Below, one piece after another: positions 8,896 through 16,021 of a stretch of 54,376 nucleotides of DNA. The stretch spans positions 1 to 54,376 of the forward strand of contig NZ_CDSE01000012.1 of the NCBI RefSeq assembly GCF_001373415.1. The letters are read 5' to 3'. The first letter of the stretch is position 1. Each line of letters begins with the position of its first letter. This DNA comes from Paenibacillus dakarensis (GTDB taxonomy: Bacteria; Bacillota; Bacilli; Paenibacillales; Paenibacillaceae). The notes beneath the pieces were generated by a model, which worked only from the letters and a program-made list of their open reading frames with translations, was not told the DNA's origin and did not search any database. The translations under genes were made by a program, and so were the position numbers.

Positions 8896-9191
8896 ATGTA
8901 TATTCCTCCATGAGTAATGTGATTGATACGTCAGTATGGCCAAATGCCCACACGAATAGTGTAACATGTTTGATCTGTTTTCGCGCAAAGAGTAGATCAT
9001 CAAAAGGATGCTCAAAGAGAACGGTAGTAGTTTGCCATCAATTGAAAGGAATATCCGTACATGTGACACCCAGTACCATTAGTGAAAATGATGGGAATCA
9101 TCGGAATCACGATATTGTTGCGTATACATGAGAACATTACAATGAAGTTGTAAGTTAGAGTAATGAAAGATTCATCACTCTAGAAAAGGAG
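8896..9191. other. Intergenic region, no gene seen
   Basis: Contains the aminopeptidase 5' region and about 300 bp with no supported ORF. In-frame stops immediately upstream of the next ORF rule out an intact longer start for it. Confidence 0.5.
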
Positions 9192-9542
9192 GTGTTAATT
9201 CAATTAACTTATGTACACCAAGATGCAAAATTTATTGCAGGATACGATAAGAAATCAGACAGACATCACTTCTATGGAACATACCTTGGCACAGAGGGGG
9301 TAAGATCGTTATTATCCAAGTTTGAGAAGGATCTTGACACGCAAGAGTTTGAGATCCTCAAGATTATGGGTGATGATGGTTCAGCTTTTGCTTGGGGCCG
9401 ATTTAAGCATCGAATCCGCCCGACCAATAAGTATTTTGAGAGCTACTGGGCTGTAGTTTGCGAAGTGGAACAAGGGAAGATTAAGTACTTTCGTGGATTC
9501 GAAGATACAGGTGCCTTGGAAGCCGCGTTTATTAAAGAGTGA
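9192..9542 (+). CDS. SnoaL/NTF2-like protein, apparently N-terminally truncated
   Basis: 116 codons. The second half reads like a SnoaL-like/NTF2 fold: FYGTYLGTEGVRSLLSKF, then the strands around GSAFAWGRFKHR and ESYWAVVCEVEQGKIKYF, then the family-typical RGFEDTGALEAAF. The long N-terminal helices that normally open this fold (about 25-30 residues) are missing; the frame starts directly at the first strand region. A ribosome site (AAAGGAGG) overlaps the GTG at 9192, so the only spaced start would be a rare ATT at 9198. It is either a short functional homologue or, more likely, a 5'-truncated relic. Function unknown; members include small-molecule isomerases and plain binding proteins. Confidence 0.55.
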   Translation: MLIQLTYVHQDAKFIAGYDKKSDRHHFYGTYLGTEGVRSLLSKFEKDLDTQEFEILKIMGDDGSAFAWGRFKHRIRPTNKYFESYWAVVCEVEQGKIKYFRGFEDTGALEAAFIKE

Positions 9543-9590
9543 CCCCTTCTTAGGATCAATATGTGAGGTAGTCCACGGCTGTCTCATCGG

Positions 9591-9770
9591 TTATCCTAAT
9601 GAACGAGCAATTTGATCTTCAATATTTTGAATATAGGATTGTAATTCTTCTATAAACAACTTCGCAGCCTGCCCCATGTATTTGTCCGTACGCTAGATGA
9701 TGCAGATATCCTGACGTGGTGTTGGATTGAGTAGAGTAACGGCTGAAATACTCTCATCGTGTGACACAAG
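9591..9770 (-). pseudogene. LysR-type regulator, C-terminal remnant
   Basis: The minus strand reads SHDESISAVTLLNPTPRQ, then DICII, an in-frame TAG stop, then RTDKYMGQAAKLFIEELQ and SYIQNIEDQIARSLG before a natural stop at 9591. This is the end of a LysR substrate-binding domain (pattern: hydrophobic strand, R-x-D-x-Y/F-x-x-A-A-x-x-F-I). Nothing of the HTH or the first 200 residues is left. The remnant runs into the start of the DinB gene on the opposite strand, which marks an old deletion junction around 9765. Confidence 0.75.
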
Positions 9771-10222
9771 CAATTAGAAATACGGGAAAGGTACTTCATC
9801 AACTTATCATCGGCCAACTGGAAAATGTATCAGAGACACAGTTTGATACACAGCCAGAGGGCTTCAATAACACGGTTCGCTGGAATGCCGGTCATATCAT
9901 ATATTTGATGGATAAATTTGCAACGCTTAGCTTCGATACACCTACTGATATTCCAGAACAATACGAGACATTGCTTAATTCGGGAACAAAACTATCAGAT
10001 TGGACAACATTGCCACCGTCGAAGGAAGAGCTGCTTGAGCATTTGTCGGCCCAACTGTCCCGAATGTCCGAATTGACGCCAGAGATGCTTGATCGCAACC
10101 TTCAAACTCCATTTGAGATGGGGCCGTTCACATTCTATACATCTGGAGAATTGTTTAATTTTGCTTTAATGCATGAAGCGATTCACCTGGGAGTCATATC
10201 AAGCCAGATGAAACTGGTTTAA
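9761..10222 (+). CDS. DinB-family protein
   Basis: 153 residues starting at GTG. Four-helix DinB-like fold: a first helix with the metal-ligand His region (NTVRWNAGHIIYLMDKF, about 37-53), a middle with LSDWTTLPPSKEELLEHL, and a last helix with LMHEAIHLGVISSQMKLV carrying the second His pair. These are the positions of the conserved metal-binding His triad. DinB-like proteins are often thiol-dependent (bacillithiol) transferases, which would fit a BshB2-encoding genome, but the substrate is unknown. No good ribosome site precedes the GTG, as expected if the 5' flank was lost in the deletion that brought in the LysR remnant. Confidence 0.8.
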   Translation: MTQAIRNTGKVLHQLIIGQLENVSETQFDTQPEGFNNTVRWNAGHIIYLMDKFATLSFDTPTDIPEQYETLLNSGTKLSDWTTLPPSKEELLEHLSAQLSRMSELTPEMLDRNLQTPFEMGPFTFYTSGELFNFALMHEAIHLGVISSQMKLV

Positions 10223-10327
10223 CCATCTCCATCAAGATCAGATTTTCAGGATAAAGTGAGATTGAATTTAGAAAGGGAAGGGATATTAAATAGTCGCGCG
10301 AATACGGATTAAGAACGGGATGGTAAG

Positions 10328-10371
10328 AAAGACCTCAAGGCGCCCTAACCTGGGCTGTCCTTGAGGTCTTT
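10328..10371 (+). terminator. Terminator after the DinB gene
   Basis: A 13-bp stem AAAGACCTCAAGG / CCTTGAGGTCTTT with a GC-rich inner stem-loop (CGCCC...GGGCTG), followed by T-rich sequence. It can serve both the DinB gene and the convergent small gene at 10378-10554. Confidence 0.85.
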
Positions 10372-10377
10372 GTTATT

Positions 10378-10554
10378 TTACTGTTGATTTTTTGAAGTCT
10401 TTTCAGAGGACGGAGGATTATTCATAAATACCTCTGCCGCTGCCTCAGCAGAAAATTCTGTGTTATCCAGGCCTTCGCCCGGGACAGGCATTTTGTTCAG
10501 TTTCGTGGTATACACCTCTGACTTTGTCGGCTCATTGGAATTGCGTTTGCTCAT
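10378..10554 (-). CDS. Small hydrophilic protein, 58 residues
   Basis: A short gene starting at ATG 10554 with ribosome site GGAGGTG nine bases upstream. The product begins MSKRNSNEPTKSEVYTTKLN and continues with a K-M-P-V-P-G-E-G-L-D-N-T-E-F-S-A-E-A-A-A-E stretch and a Ser/Lys/Gln-rich tail. It is charged, lacks Cys and membrane segments, and resembles the short Asn/Lys/Glu-rich proteins of spore formers. I do not recognise a named family. It shares its minus strand with alkA, 85 bp downstream of it. Confidence 0.7.
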   Translation of the reverse strand: MSKRNSNEPTKSEVYTTKLNKMPVPGEGLDNTEFSAEAAAEVFMNNPPSSEKTSKNQQ

Positions 10555-10639
10555 ATGGACACCTCCTTGGATATAGTACAGGCATGTATAGTGTCTCTTC
10601 TGAGCCTAAAAATATGCAAATCAGGTTATTGCTCCAGAT

Positions 10640-11569
10640 CTAATACAGGAGTCTCCATAAATAAAATGTGGCATACGATTCCCAGTTGGTCCAACCGGAT
10701 GATAGCTGCCGAAGCTCTTCCTTTGTTGGTTTTTCCTCTGCCTGAAGAACATGTTTAATGGCATTATGGAGTCCGACATCATCAATTGGAAACGCTGACG
10801 CATACCGAAGACAGCGCATTAATACATAATTGGCCGTCCAGGGTCCAATCCCGCGGATCTTGACGAGCATCTTCTCTGCAGTCTTACAGTCTGCGGCAAG
10901 GAGCAGAGATTCCTTACTAAGTTGTCCGTTCACGAACAGCTTCGCGACATCAATCAGATACTCTCGTTTTTTGACGGTCATACGCAGGTCCTCCATTTCT
11001 TCCACACTCAAGCTGGCGATCGTCTCCGGTACAGGAAATACCCAGTAAAGATCCCCTTCATATAGAATACTTCGGCCGTACCTCTCCACCAGGCGCCGCT
11101 TGAGTGTATAGGCGAAGGCTAAATTAATCTGCTGCCCGATGATCCCCCAGCATATGGCTTCGAACAAGTCGGGTATTCCCATATTGCGAAGACCATAAAA
11201 TTGTTGAGCGGCTCCTTCCAGGATTTTATCCTGTTTTGCCATTTTATAAAATGGAGCTAAGTCCGTATCAAGATCGAACCACTCCCTTACATGAAGGGCA
11301 ATTTCTTTACGGTCCATCGAATTAGGCACGTCGGGTCCAAGAATATGAACAGATAGAGTCTGAGGCGATTCCAGATCTTCGCTTACCTCTAAAACGTAAA
11401 TATTTGTCCCTGTGGCTATTGCTTTATAGACTTTATTATCATGAATACGTAATAAGCATTCGTTTGATGATCTTGATAAATATTTCAAGTTTTCCTTAAA
11501 ACTGAATTCCGGTGGTACCGGCAGCTTGATTTGGCGCTCAGGCTCCAATTGCTTGTATTTGTGAGACAT
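10640..11569 (-). CDS. alkA: DNA-3-methyladenine glycosylase II (AlkA)
   Basis: 309 residues, matching Bacillus AlkA length. The N-terminal AlkA domain (1-120) is followed by an HhH-GPD glycosylase core: helix IPDLFEAICWGIIGQQINLAFAYTLKRRL (about 132-160), the helix-hairpin-helix LVKIRGIGPWTANYVLMR (about 233-250) and the catalytic Asp in the AFPIDDVGL motif (about 260). It excises alkylated purines (3-meA, 7-meG) to start base-excision repair. It is divergently transcribed from adaA with a short shared promoter region, the classical adaptive-response arrangement in Bacillus, where methylated AdaA activates both sides. Confidence 0.95.
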   Translation of the reverse strand: MSHKYKQLEPERQIKLPVPPEFSFKENLKYLSRSSNECLLRIHDNKVYKAIATGTNIYVLEVSEDLESPQTLSVHILGPDVPNSMDRKEIALHVREWFDLDTDLAPFYKMAKQDKILEGAAQQFYGLRNMGIPDLFEAICWGIIGQQINLAFAYTLKRRLVERYGRSILYEGDLYWVFPVPETIASLSVEEMEDLRMTVKKREYLIDVAKLFVNGQLSKESLLLAADCKTAEKMLVKIRGIGPWTANYVLMRCLRYASAFPIDDVGLHNAIKHVLQAEEKPTKEELRQLSSGWTNWESYATFYLWRLLY

Positions 11570-11716
11570 GCGAAATCCTCCAATAGATTTAAATATTCCA
11601 TATTATAGTTGTATCACAAAAGCCCTGCGAAAAATTTCATTATCTTGCTTTTACGTTCCAAAAAGCATACATATGCACGTGCACAAGGGTATACTGTGGA
11701 TGGAGGTGTGTCGAAA

Positions 11717-12226
11717 ATGGATCGACGTAATCAATCACTGCCTGATTCTCAAGATTTATCGAAAGACCGGTTGACTGAATATCCATCGGATGAGCAGTGG
11801 ACAGCTATTATTCACAATGATACCCGTTATGATGATCAGTTTATATATGCGGTACAGACAACGGGTATTTTTTGCAGGCCCTCCTGTAAATCCAAGGCTC
11901 CGGTGAAATCTAATGTTCGAATATTTTCTAACGCCAAAGAAGCACTCGCTGCACAATTCCGGCCTTGCAAACGATGCAAACCTACAGGAGACCGATTGCC
12001 GGACCAGGAATGGGTGGAGCAGATCATATCATATATCGAGAACAACTTCACTGAAACAATTACACTCGGACATCTGGCTGATTATTGTCATGGAAGTCCC
12101 TATCATTTACAGCGAACGTTTAAAAGAGTGACAGGCCAGACACCGGTAGAATTCGTTCAGCAGAAGCGGATCGAGTATGCGAAGGATAAGCTGATCAGGA
12201 CTAATCTTTCAATCTCGGATATTTGA
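11717..12226 (+). pseudogene. adaA: adaA 5' part: methylphosphotriester sensor, interrupted
   Basis: 169 codons from ATG 11717 (ribosome site GGAGGTG nine bases upstream). The N-terminal Ada zinc domain is intact, with its four cysteines in FCRPSCKSK and RPCKRC, including the methyl-acceptor Cys. The first AraC HTH follows (TLGHLADYCHGSPYHLQRTFKRVTG). The frame ends abruptly in LSISDI plus TGA, inside the linker to the second HTH. The missing C-terminus, starting ASQVGIVNVPYFITLF, is found intact and in the same orientation at 18945-19082. Joined, the two pieces give 214 residues, the expected AdaA length, with no residue missing, so a 6,721-bp insertion split the gene. The truncated product lacks half of its DNA-binding domain. 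Confidence 0.93.
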
Positions 12227-12471
12227 ATCCTGACGAAGTAAACAAAACCCTTGGTTTAACAGACAGTAAGCCTTCTGATTCAAAAAGTCCTAACACAAAA
12301 GCGACTAATCCAAATACAAAAGATGATCTTTCTAGTGTTGATACCAATGGTAACGGGAAGATAACGATAAAAGAAGCGAAAGCAGCCGGTTATAGTATGC
12401 CAATAACGAGTGATCATTGGTTATACAAATACATGGATGATCGTGATGGTGACGGTATGGTAGGTGAGTAA
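12224..12471 (+). pseudogene. Nuclease 3' part with Excalibur-like Ca-binding tail
   Basis: An open frame entering directly from the adaA junction: NPDEVNKTLGLTDS, a Ser/Pro/Asn/Lys linker, then an EF-hand-like DTNGNGKITIKEAKAAG and a closing YKYMDDRDGDGMVGE, the Excalibur motif (DxDxDGxxCE-like, Cys replaced). It has no ribosome site or proper start. It continues in sense the frame at 18748-18944, whose last residues are VIVDKFDN; together they read as the C-terminal half of a secreted DNA/RNA non-specific endonuclease with an Excalibur tail. It is expected to be silent, or to be transcribed with truncated adaA. Confidence 0.8.
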
Positions 12472-12630
12472 GACTAAAATTAAATGAACGGAAGAACAGA
12501 ACATACTCCTGTTTGCCACAATTCCCTATGGATGGTTATAACTAGAGATGAACATCCTGAATGGTTTCAGAGTATTGAATAATAACTCTTGATAACTTAT
12601 GGTGGTTGAACTAAACGGGAAACGATAGCT

Positions 12631-12677
12631 TAATAAAAACAGCAGCGATCGGTTTAGATCAGCTGCTGTTTTTATTA
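12631..12677. terminator. Strong bidirectional terminator
   Basis: A perfect 16-bp inverted repeat TAATAAAAACAGCAGC / GCTGCTGTTTTTATTA with a 15-nt loop, 160 bp after the nuclease tail. It probably is the natural terminator of the nuclease gene. Confidence 0.85.
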
Positions 12678-12703
12678 ATATAACCGGCTGAGTATGGGAT
12701 CGT

Positions 12704-13205
12704 GGCAATGTTATCAAGTTCTACATACATTATTTATTTATAACAATAAAATTATTTAATCACTTTAATGCTTTACCGCTTTAGTCTATTACATAAAATC
12801 AGTATTTTGTACATATGTCTAAAGAACTATACTAAAGTGCATTTGCGAATTTTTTGTTTTTTTTTGTTCTATCTATTGTTAATTGACACAAATCTCCCCC
12901 TATTAGCTGCGGCATAGATAATAACATCATTTATTTTGCTTAATTTTCTAATAATCAGATTAATGTTAATGCATCTTTTCATTCACCAGGTTTGTTTTGT
13001 CTCATTCCGCCGATCATGAGGGGAAATTTGTGTCACTACCACGTTGAAGACCTCATATCGTGAATGTAACCATGTTTTTGTCATCATCTGTCGGGAATGT
13101 TATCAAGTTCTTGTCAAAACACAATGACAAGAACTTGATAACATAAATAAAAAAACCGCATAATCAGCGGTTTCTAATGTTTACTATGTTTTTGTCACCC
13201 GACAC
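12704..13205. repeat. Repeat-rich noncoding block with transposon-end-like sites
   Basis: There is no gene in this 500 bp, but repeated motifs occur in both orientations. ATGTTATCAAGTTCT occurs at 12708 and 13097, and its complement closes a 20-bp perfect inverted repeat at 13097-13139 (8-nt loop). ATGTTTTTGTCA occurs at 13072 and 13185. TGACACAAAT followed by TCCCC occurs at 12884 and, inverted, at 13020-13036. TGTCGGG at 13089 and CCCGACA at 13199 face each other. The common core is TGACA(A/C)(A/G)AA. Arrays like this are typical of TnsB/Tn5053-type transposase binding sites near TGT-starting transposon ends. No matching transposase gene is present. Confidence 0.55.
13153..13173. terminator. 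Small hairpin, likely terminator
   Basis: AAACCGC / GCGGTTT with a 7-nt loop, preceded by an A run, so it would terminate minus-strand transcription from the gene at 13272-13997. It lies inside the repeat block. Confidence 0.55.
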
Positions 13206-13271
13206 CTTTTTTTCCTACTTTTAATTAATTGGGTTATTGTTTCTGATGTTCTAGCTGTATATATACATGCA

Positions 13272-13997
13272 TCACTTGGTCGAAAGATTAATGTAGTGGG
13301 CATATTTTTTTTGCGATAATTCGGTTCCTGAAGTTATAAGGGCATCAGTTTTCATACCTAATGTTACGTAATCCTCATAAAACTTAATATCTGGCTTATA
13401 CGATGTTTCAATCATTTTATTTACTACAGCTAAGTTGGCTTTTAAGTCATTAATGCTCTCATTGTATTGATTTAGTATGGTATTTATCTCAGGAACAGTC
13501 AATCCATACATCTTCACAGTAGCATTATCTACCATTGAATTATAGCTGTTAATCGCATTATTAAGGCGTTTAGTGAAATCATCTCTTAACGGTATGTCCG
13601 CAGCTTGAGCTGTTACTGTATGATCGAAAACTTGACTGACAATCCTAAGTTCTTCTCCTACATCTTCTAAGGATTTAAAAATGTCCGCTGCAATTATGTA
13701 ATTTTTTGTATTCAGAATTGTTGTAACATTTTGGGTATTAACATCGACTGTCTGATTCTTTGAATCCCAAGTATAGCTAACCCCAATTTGATTAAGCATA
13801 TTTATTGGGATCATCGTTCTCCCGTTATAGCTAATTGCCGGAACATCCCCTACTCGCAGCTGCTTACCTTCTGATGTTACCCTGATGATATTATTGCCTT
13901 TATAGGTTCCCCACAGGCTTGCTGCGCTTACGACCCCTACAAATAAAACACTAAGCGATATCGTGGCAATTAGAACTTTTCTTTTCAAGAATTGCAC
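13272..13997 (-). CDS. Secreted stalk-domain protein (copper amine oxidase N-like)
   Basis: 241 residues. A signal peptide (MQFLKRKVLIATISLSVLF, cleavage after about residue 26) is followed by a single copper-amine-oxidase-N-like stalk unit (about 38-100; motifs YNGRTMIPINMLNQIGVSYTW and KNQTVDV) and then a helical region of about 140 residues with no recognised family. The name describes homology to the stalk domain only; no oxidase or copper site is present. Ribosome site GGAGGTG lies ahead of ATG 13997. These stalk units are common in Paenibacillus cell-surface proteins and probably act as wall spacers. Apparently the only intact single-gene unit in the left part of the insertion. Confidence 0.85.
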   Translation of the reverse strand: MQFLKRKVLIATISLSVLFVGVVSAASLWGTYKGNNIIRVTSEGKQLRVGDVPAISYNGRTMIPINMLNQIGVSYTWDSKNQTVDVNTQNVTTILNTKNYIIAADIFKSLEDVGEELRIVSQVFDHTVTAQAADIPLRDDFTKRLNNAINSYNSMVDNATVKMYGLTVPEINTILNQYNESINDLKANLAVVNKMIETSYKPDIKFYEDYVTLGMKTDALITSGTELSQKKYAHYINLSTK

Positions 13998-14149
13998 CTC
14001 CGAGATTCATCTGATTCTACATTACATATTTTTCCTGTATTAATCAATGAAAAAGAGTATGCGAACTCCATCGCTTGTACATTCTGTTTTTGGACTCTGA
14101 TGGACCTAAGGCTCGGAATAAGGCCGACCTGTATATTTTCGGGTGGAAA

Positions 14150-15139
14150 TCAATGAAGATAGTGGTGGCCGATGATCTCTGATATCATATTCAGAATCTG
14201 ACTAGATTCCCCATTTGGCTTGACCACAATATCAATCGTACCTCTCTGAATTGCTCCGACCGTCACATCTGCTGCAGCACGATTGAGAGAGCTGAAGATG
14301 ATTATCCGTGTTGGGAATTCATCCAGAAATCGTTCCCACACTTCTACCCCATCTATCGCTGCCAGTTCTACTTCCATGGTCACCAACATCAGGTCGCAGC
14401 TTCTTAACCATACGGATTCTTTGCGAGCCATCGACAGCCGATCCGACAATTTCGTGGAGTTATCTTCCTCTAGCAAACGATCGAGCCAGCGTCTCATAAA
14501 CAACGAATCACCGACCAGCAGCACTTTAAGCGAAGTAAAAGTATACGTTTCCCCTGAATACGCCCCAGATCGACCGCTTTAATGCGGACTATTTCTGCAA
14601 TGCTGCTCATCGGAATAATAAAGGTTTGTCCGGATAGCTTGATAATCATACCATCAATAATCGCTAGCGTGAGAGGAAGCCTCATACGAAACTCCGTTCC
14701 AACACCCGGCGCGGTTTGAATATCAATTAAGCCATTTAATTTTTCGATATGACTTTTGACAATATCCATTCTAACGCCTCGTCCGGAAACATCACTTACC
14801 GTTTTTGCCGTAGATAAACCTGGACGGAATATCAGTTCCACTGCCTCTCTGTCCGTAAGGGTGCTGCTTCTCCTTCGGACAACATCCCTTTTTTTACCGC
14901 AGACAGCCTCATACGCTCGTGATCGATACCCGCCCCATCGTCCTTCACATAAATCACAACCTGATTGTTCTCATGTGCAGCTTTAATGGTCAGCGTTCGT
15001 GAGGAAGATTTTCCTTGAGAAACACGCGTACCAGGATCTTCAATTCCTTGGTCTGCTACATTACGAATCAAGTGGATGAGCGGGTGACGGATTTCTTCAA
15101 ACAGCGTTCGAACGAGTTCTGTTTCCTTTCCGTATTCTT
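14150..15139 (-). pseudogene. Fused and frameshifted cheA-cheB debris
   Basis: Reading the minus strand from 15139, the sequence enters in the middle of a CheA kinase domain (YGKETELVRTLFEEIRHPL, N-box HLIRNVADQGIE, G-box VKDDGAGID), shifts frame near 14850, and continues with the CheA end (FRPGLSTAKTVSDVSGRGV, GVGTEFRMRLPLTLAIID) and the start of its CheW-like domain. It then jumps near 14530 into a CheB receiver domain (VLLVGDSLFMRRWLDRLL ... IDGVEVWERF ... IDIVVKPNGES) that stops without the methylesterase domain. The expected phospho-acceptor Asp appears as Glu (TMEVEL). CheA P1/P2, the His site and the CheB catalytic domain are absent. It is a decayed chemotaxis fragment. Confidence 0.85.
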
Positions 15140-15271
15140 AACATAACAAAAGTATGAACTTCATGGTTGTATAATTACCGGTTATCTTTCCTTCATTGTG
15201 AAGACGCGAAAAACTTCAACTCCCGGGAAAATTGAAGAACCGCCTTCAACAATTTAAAGGAGGTAATATAT

Positions 15272-15859
15272 ATGGCTAGTATTGTTGAGGTACGTTTGGC
15301 AGCATTTATTCCACAAGCATGGATCGATTACATGCGAACGTCTGAGGTTGTTGTTCAATTCAATGGTAATAACAGGGAGTTCACATACTATACGGAGAAC
15401 CAGCCCGAACTCTCGAAAATGACTCAGCACGTTGTAGTTGATTTCAATAAAAAAGAAATTAAGCATTTTAAATCCGTAGGCTCGACGATTGAAAGAACAG
15501 TTGATCTTGAAACTGGAGAGGTACTCCGACAATTTACCGGCCATGCCTCTTCCGATGGTCTTACTATTTCAAATCAGAGCATCTCTAGTACATCGGCTAC
15601 TTTCAAGTTGCGCGCCAGTGCAGCTAACCCGCTAGTTAGCTCTGCTCCAGCAATTGATTGGGAATATACAATTACTGTAACTAATACAGGTAAAGTAACC
15701 GTAAATGGCACACACGATGGCTATCCAGCACATGAAATTTATAAGCGCGTAGACTACGGCACACCAACTCGTATTTATACGCATGATCCGCGTGTAACTG
15801 GTGAGACGCCTGCGTCTCTAGCTCCTCCGATGGAACATTCGGTGAATAGGACAGTCTAA
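15272..15859 (+). CDS. DUF3238-type protein
   Basis: 195 residues, starting at ATG with a good ribosome site (AAAGGAGGT) eight bases upstream. The opening VEVRLAAFIPQAWIDY and the later QHVVVDFNKKEI and HDGYPAHEIYKRVDYG are what I associate with the DUF3238 group of Firmicute proteins. There is no signal peptide or membrane segment. The composition (beta-rich, many Thr/Ser/Val) and the HDGYPAHE motif suggest a small all-beta, possibly secreted or toxin-associated domain. Function unknown. It sits alone between the cheA remnant and the IS1182 element and looks intact. Confidence 0.7.
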   Translation: MASIVEVRLAAFIPQAWIDYMRTSEVVVQFNGNNREFTYYTENQPELSKMTQHVVVDFNKKEIKHFKSVGSTIERTVDLETGEVLRQFTGHASSDGLTISNQSISSTSATFKLRASAANPLVSSAPAIDWEYTITVTNTGKVTVNGTHDGYPAHEIYKRVDYGTPTRIYTHDPRVTGETPASLAPPMEHSVNRTV

Positions 15860-15935
15860 ACACCCATAGTTATGACTACAGTTCAGGCAGTAAAGAGCCC
15901 CTTGTGAAAAACGAGGGCACTGAAAAAGTCCTCTC

Positions 15936-15984
15936 AAAAAAAAGGTACGGCTCCTCAAAAAAAATGAGGAGCCGTACCTTTTTT
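15936..15984. terminator. IS1182 left hairpin
   Basis: A perfect stem of about 20 bp around AGGTACGGCTCCTCA / TGAGGAGCCGTACCT, flanked by A and T runs, just upstream of the transposase gene. It acts as a transcription barrier against read-through into the transposase. Confidence 0.85.
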
Positions 15985-16021
15985 CGCTTATAATTAATCA
16001 TCATGGAGAGTAGGTGAGCGG

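Noticed and set aside
11660..11700. Ada operator upstream of adaA
   Set aside because: A TATACT -10 (11690) and a TGCACGTGCA palindrome are present, but no -35 and no sequence I can confidently call an Ada box.
12703..13140. Possible CRISPR-like array from the repeated ATGTTATCAAGTTCT
   Set aside because: Only two direct copies plus one inverted copy with irregular spacing; no array and no cas genes.
13272..13997. True copper amine oxidase
   Set aside because: Only the stalk-like N domain similarity is present; no catalytic domain, topaquinone Tyr or copper His residues.
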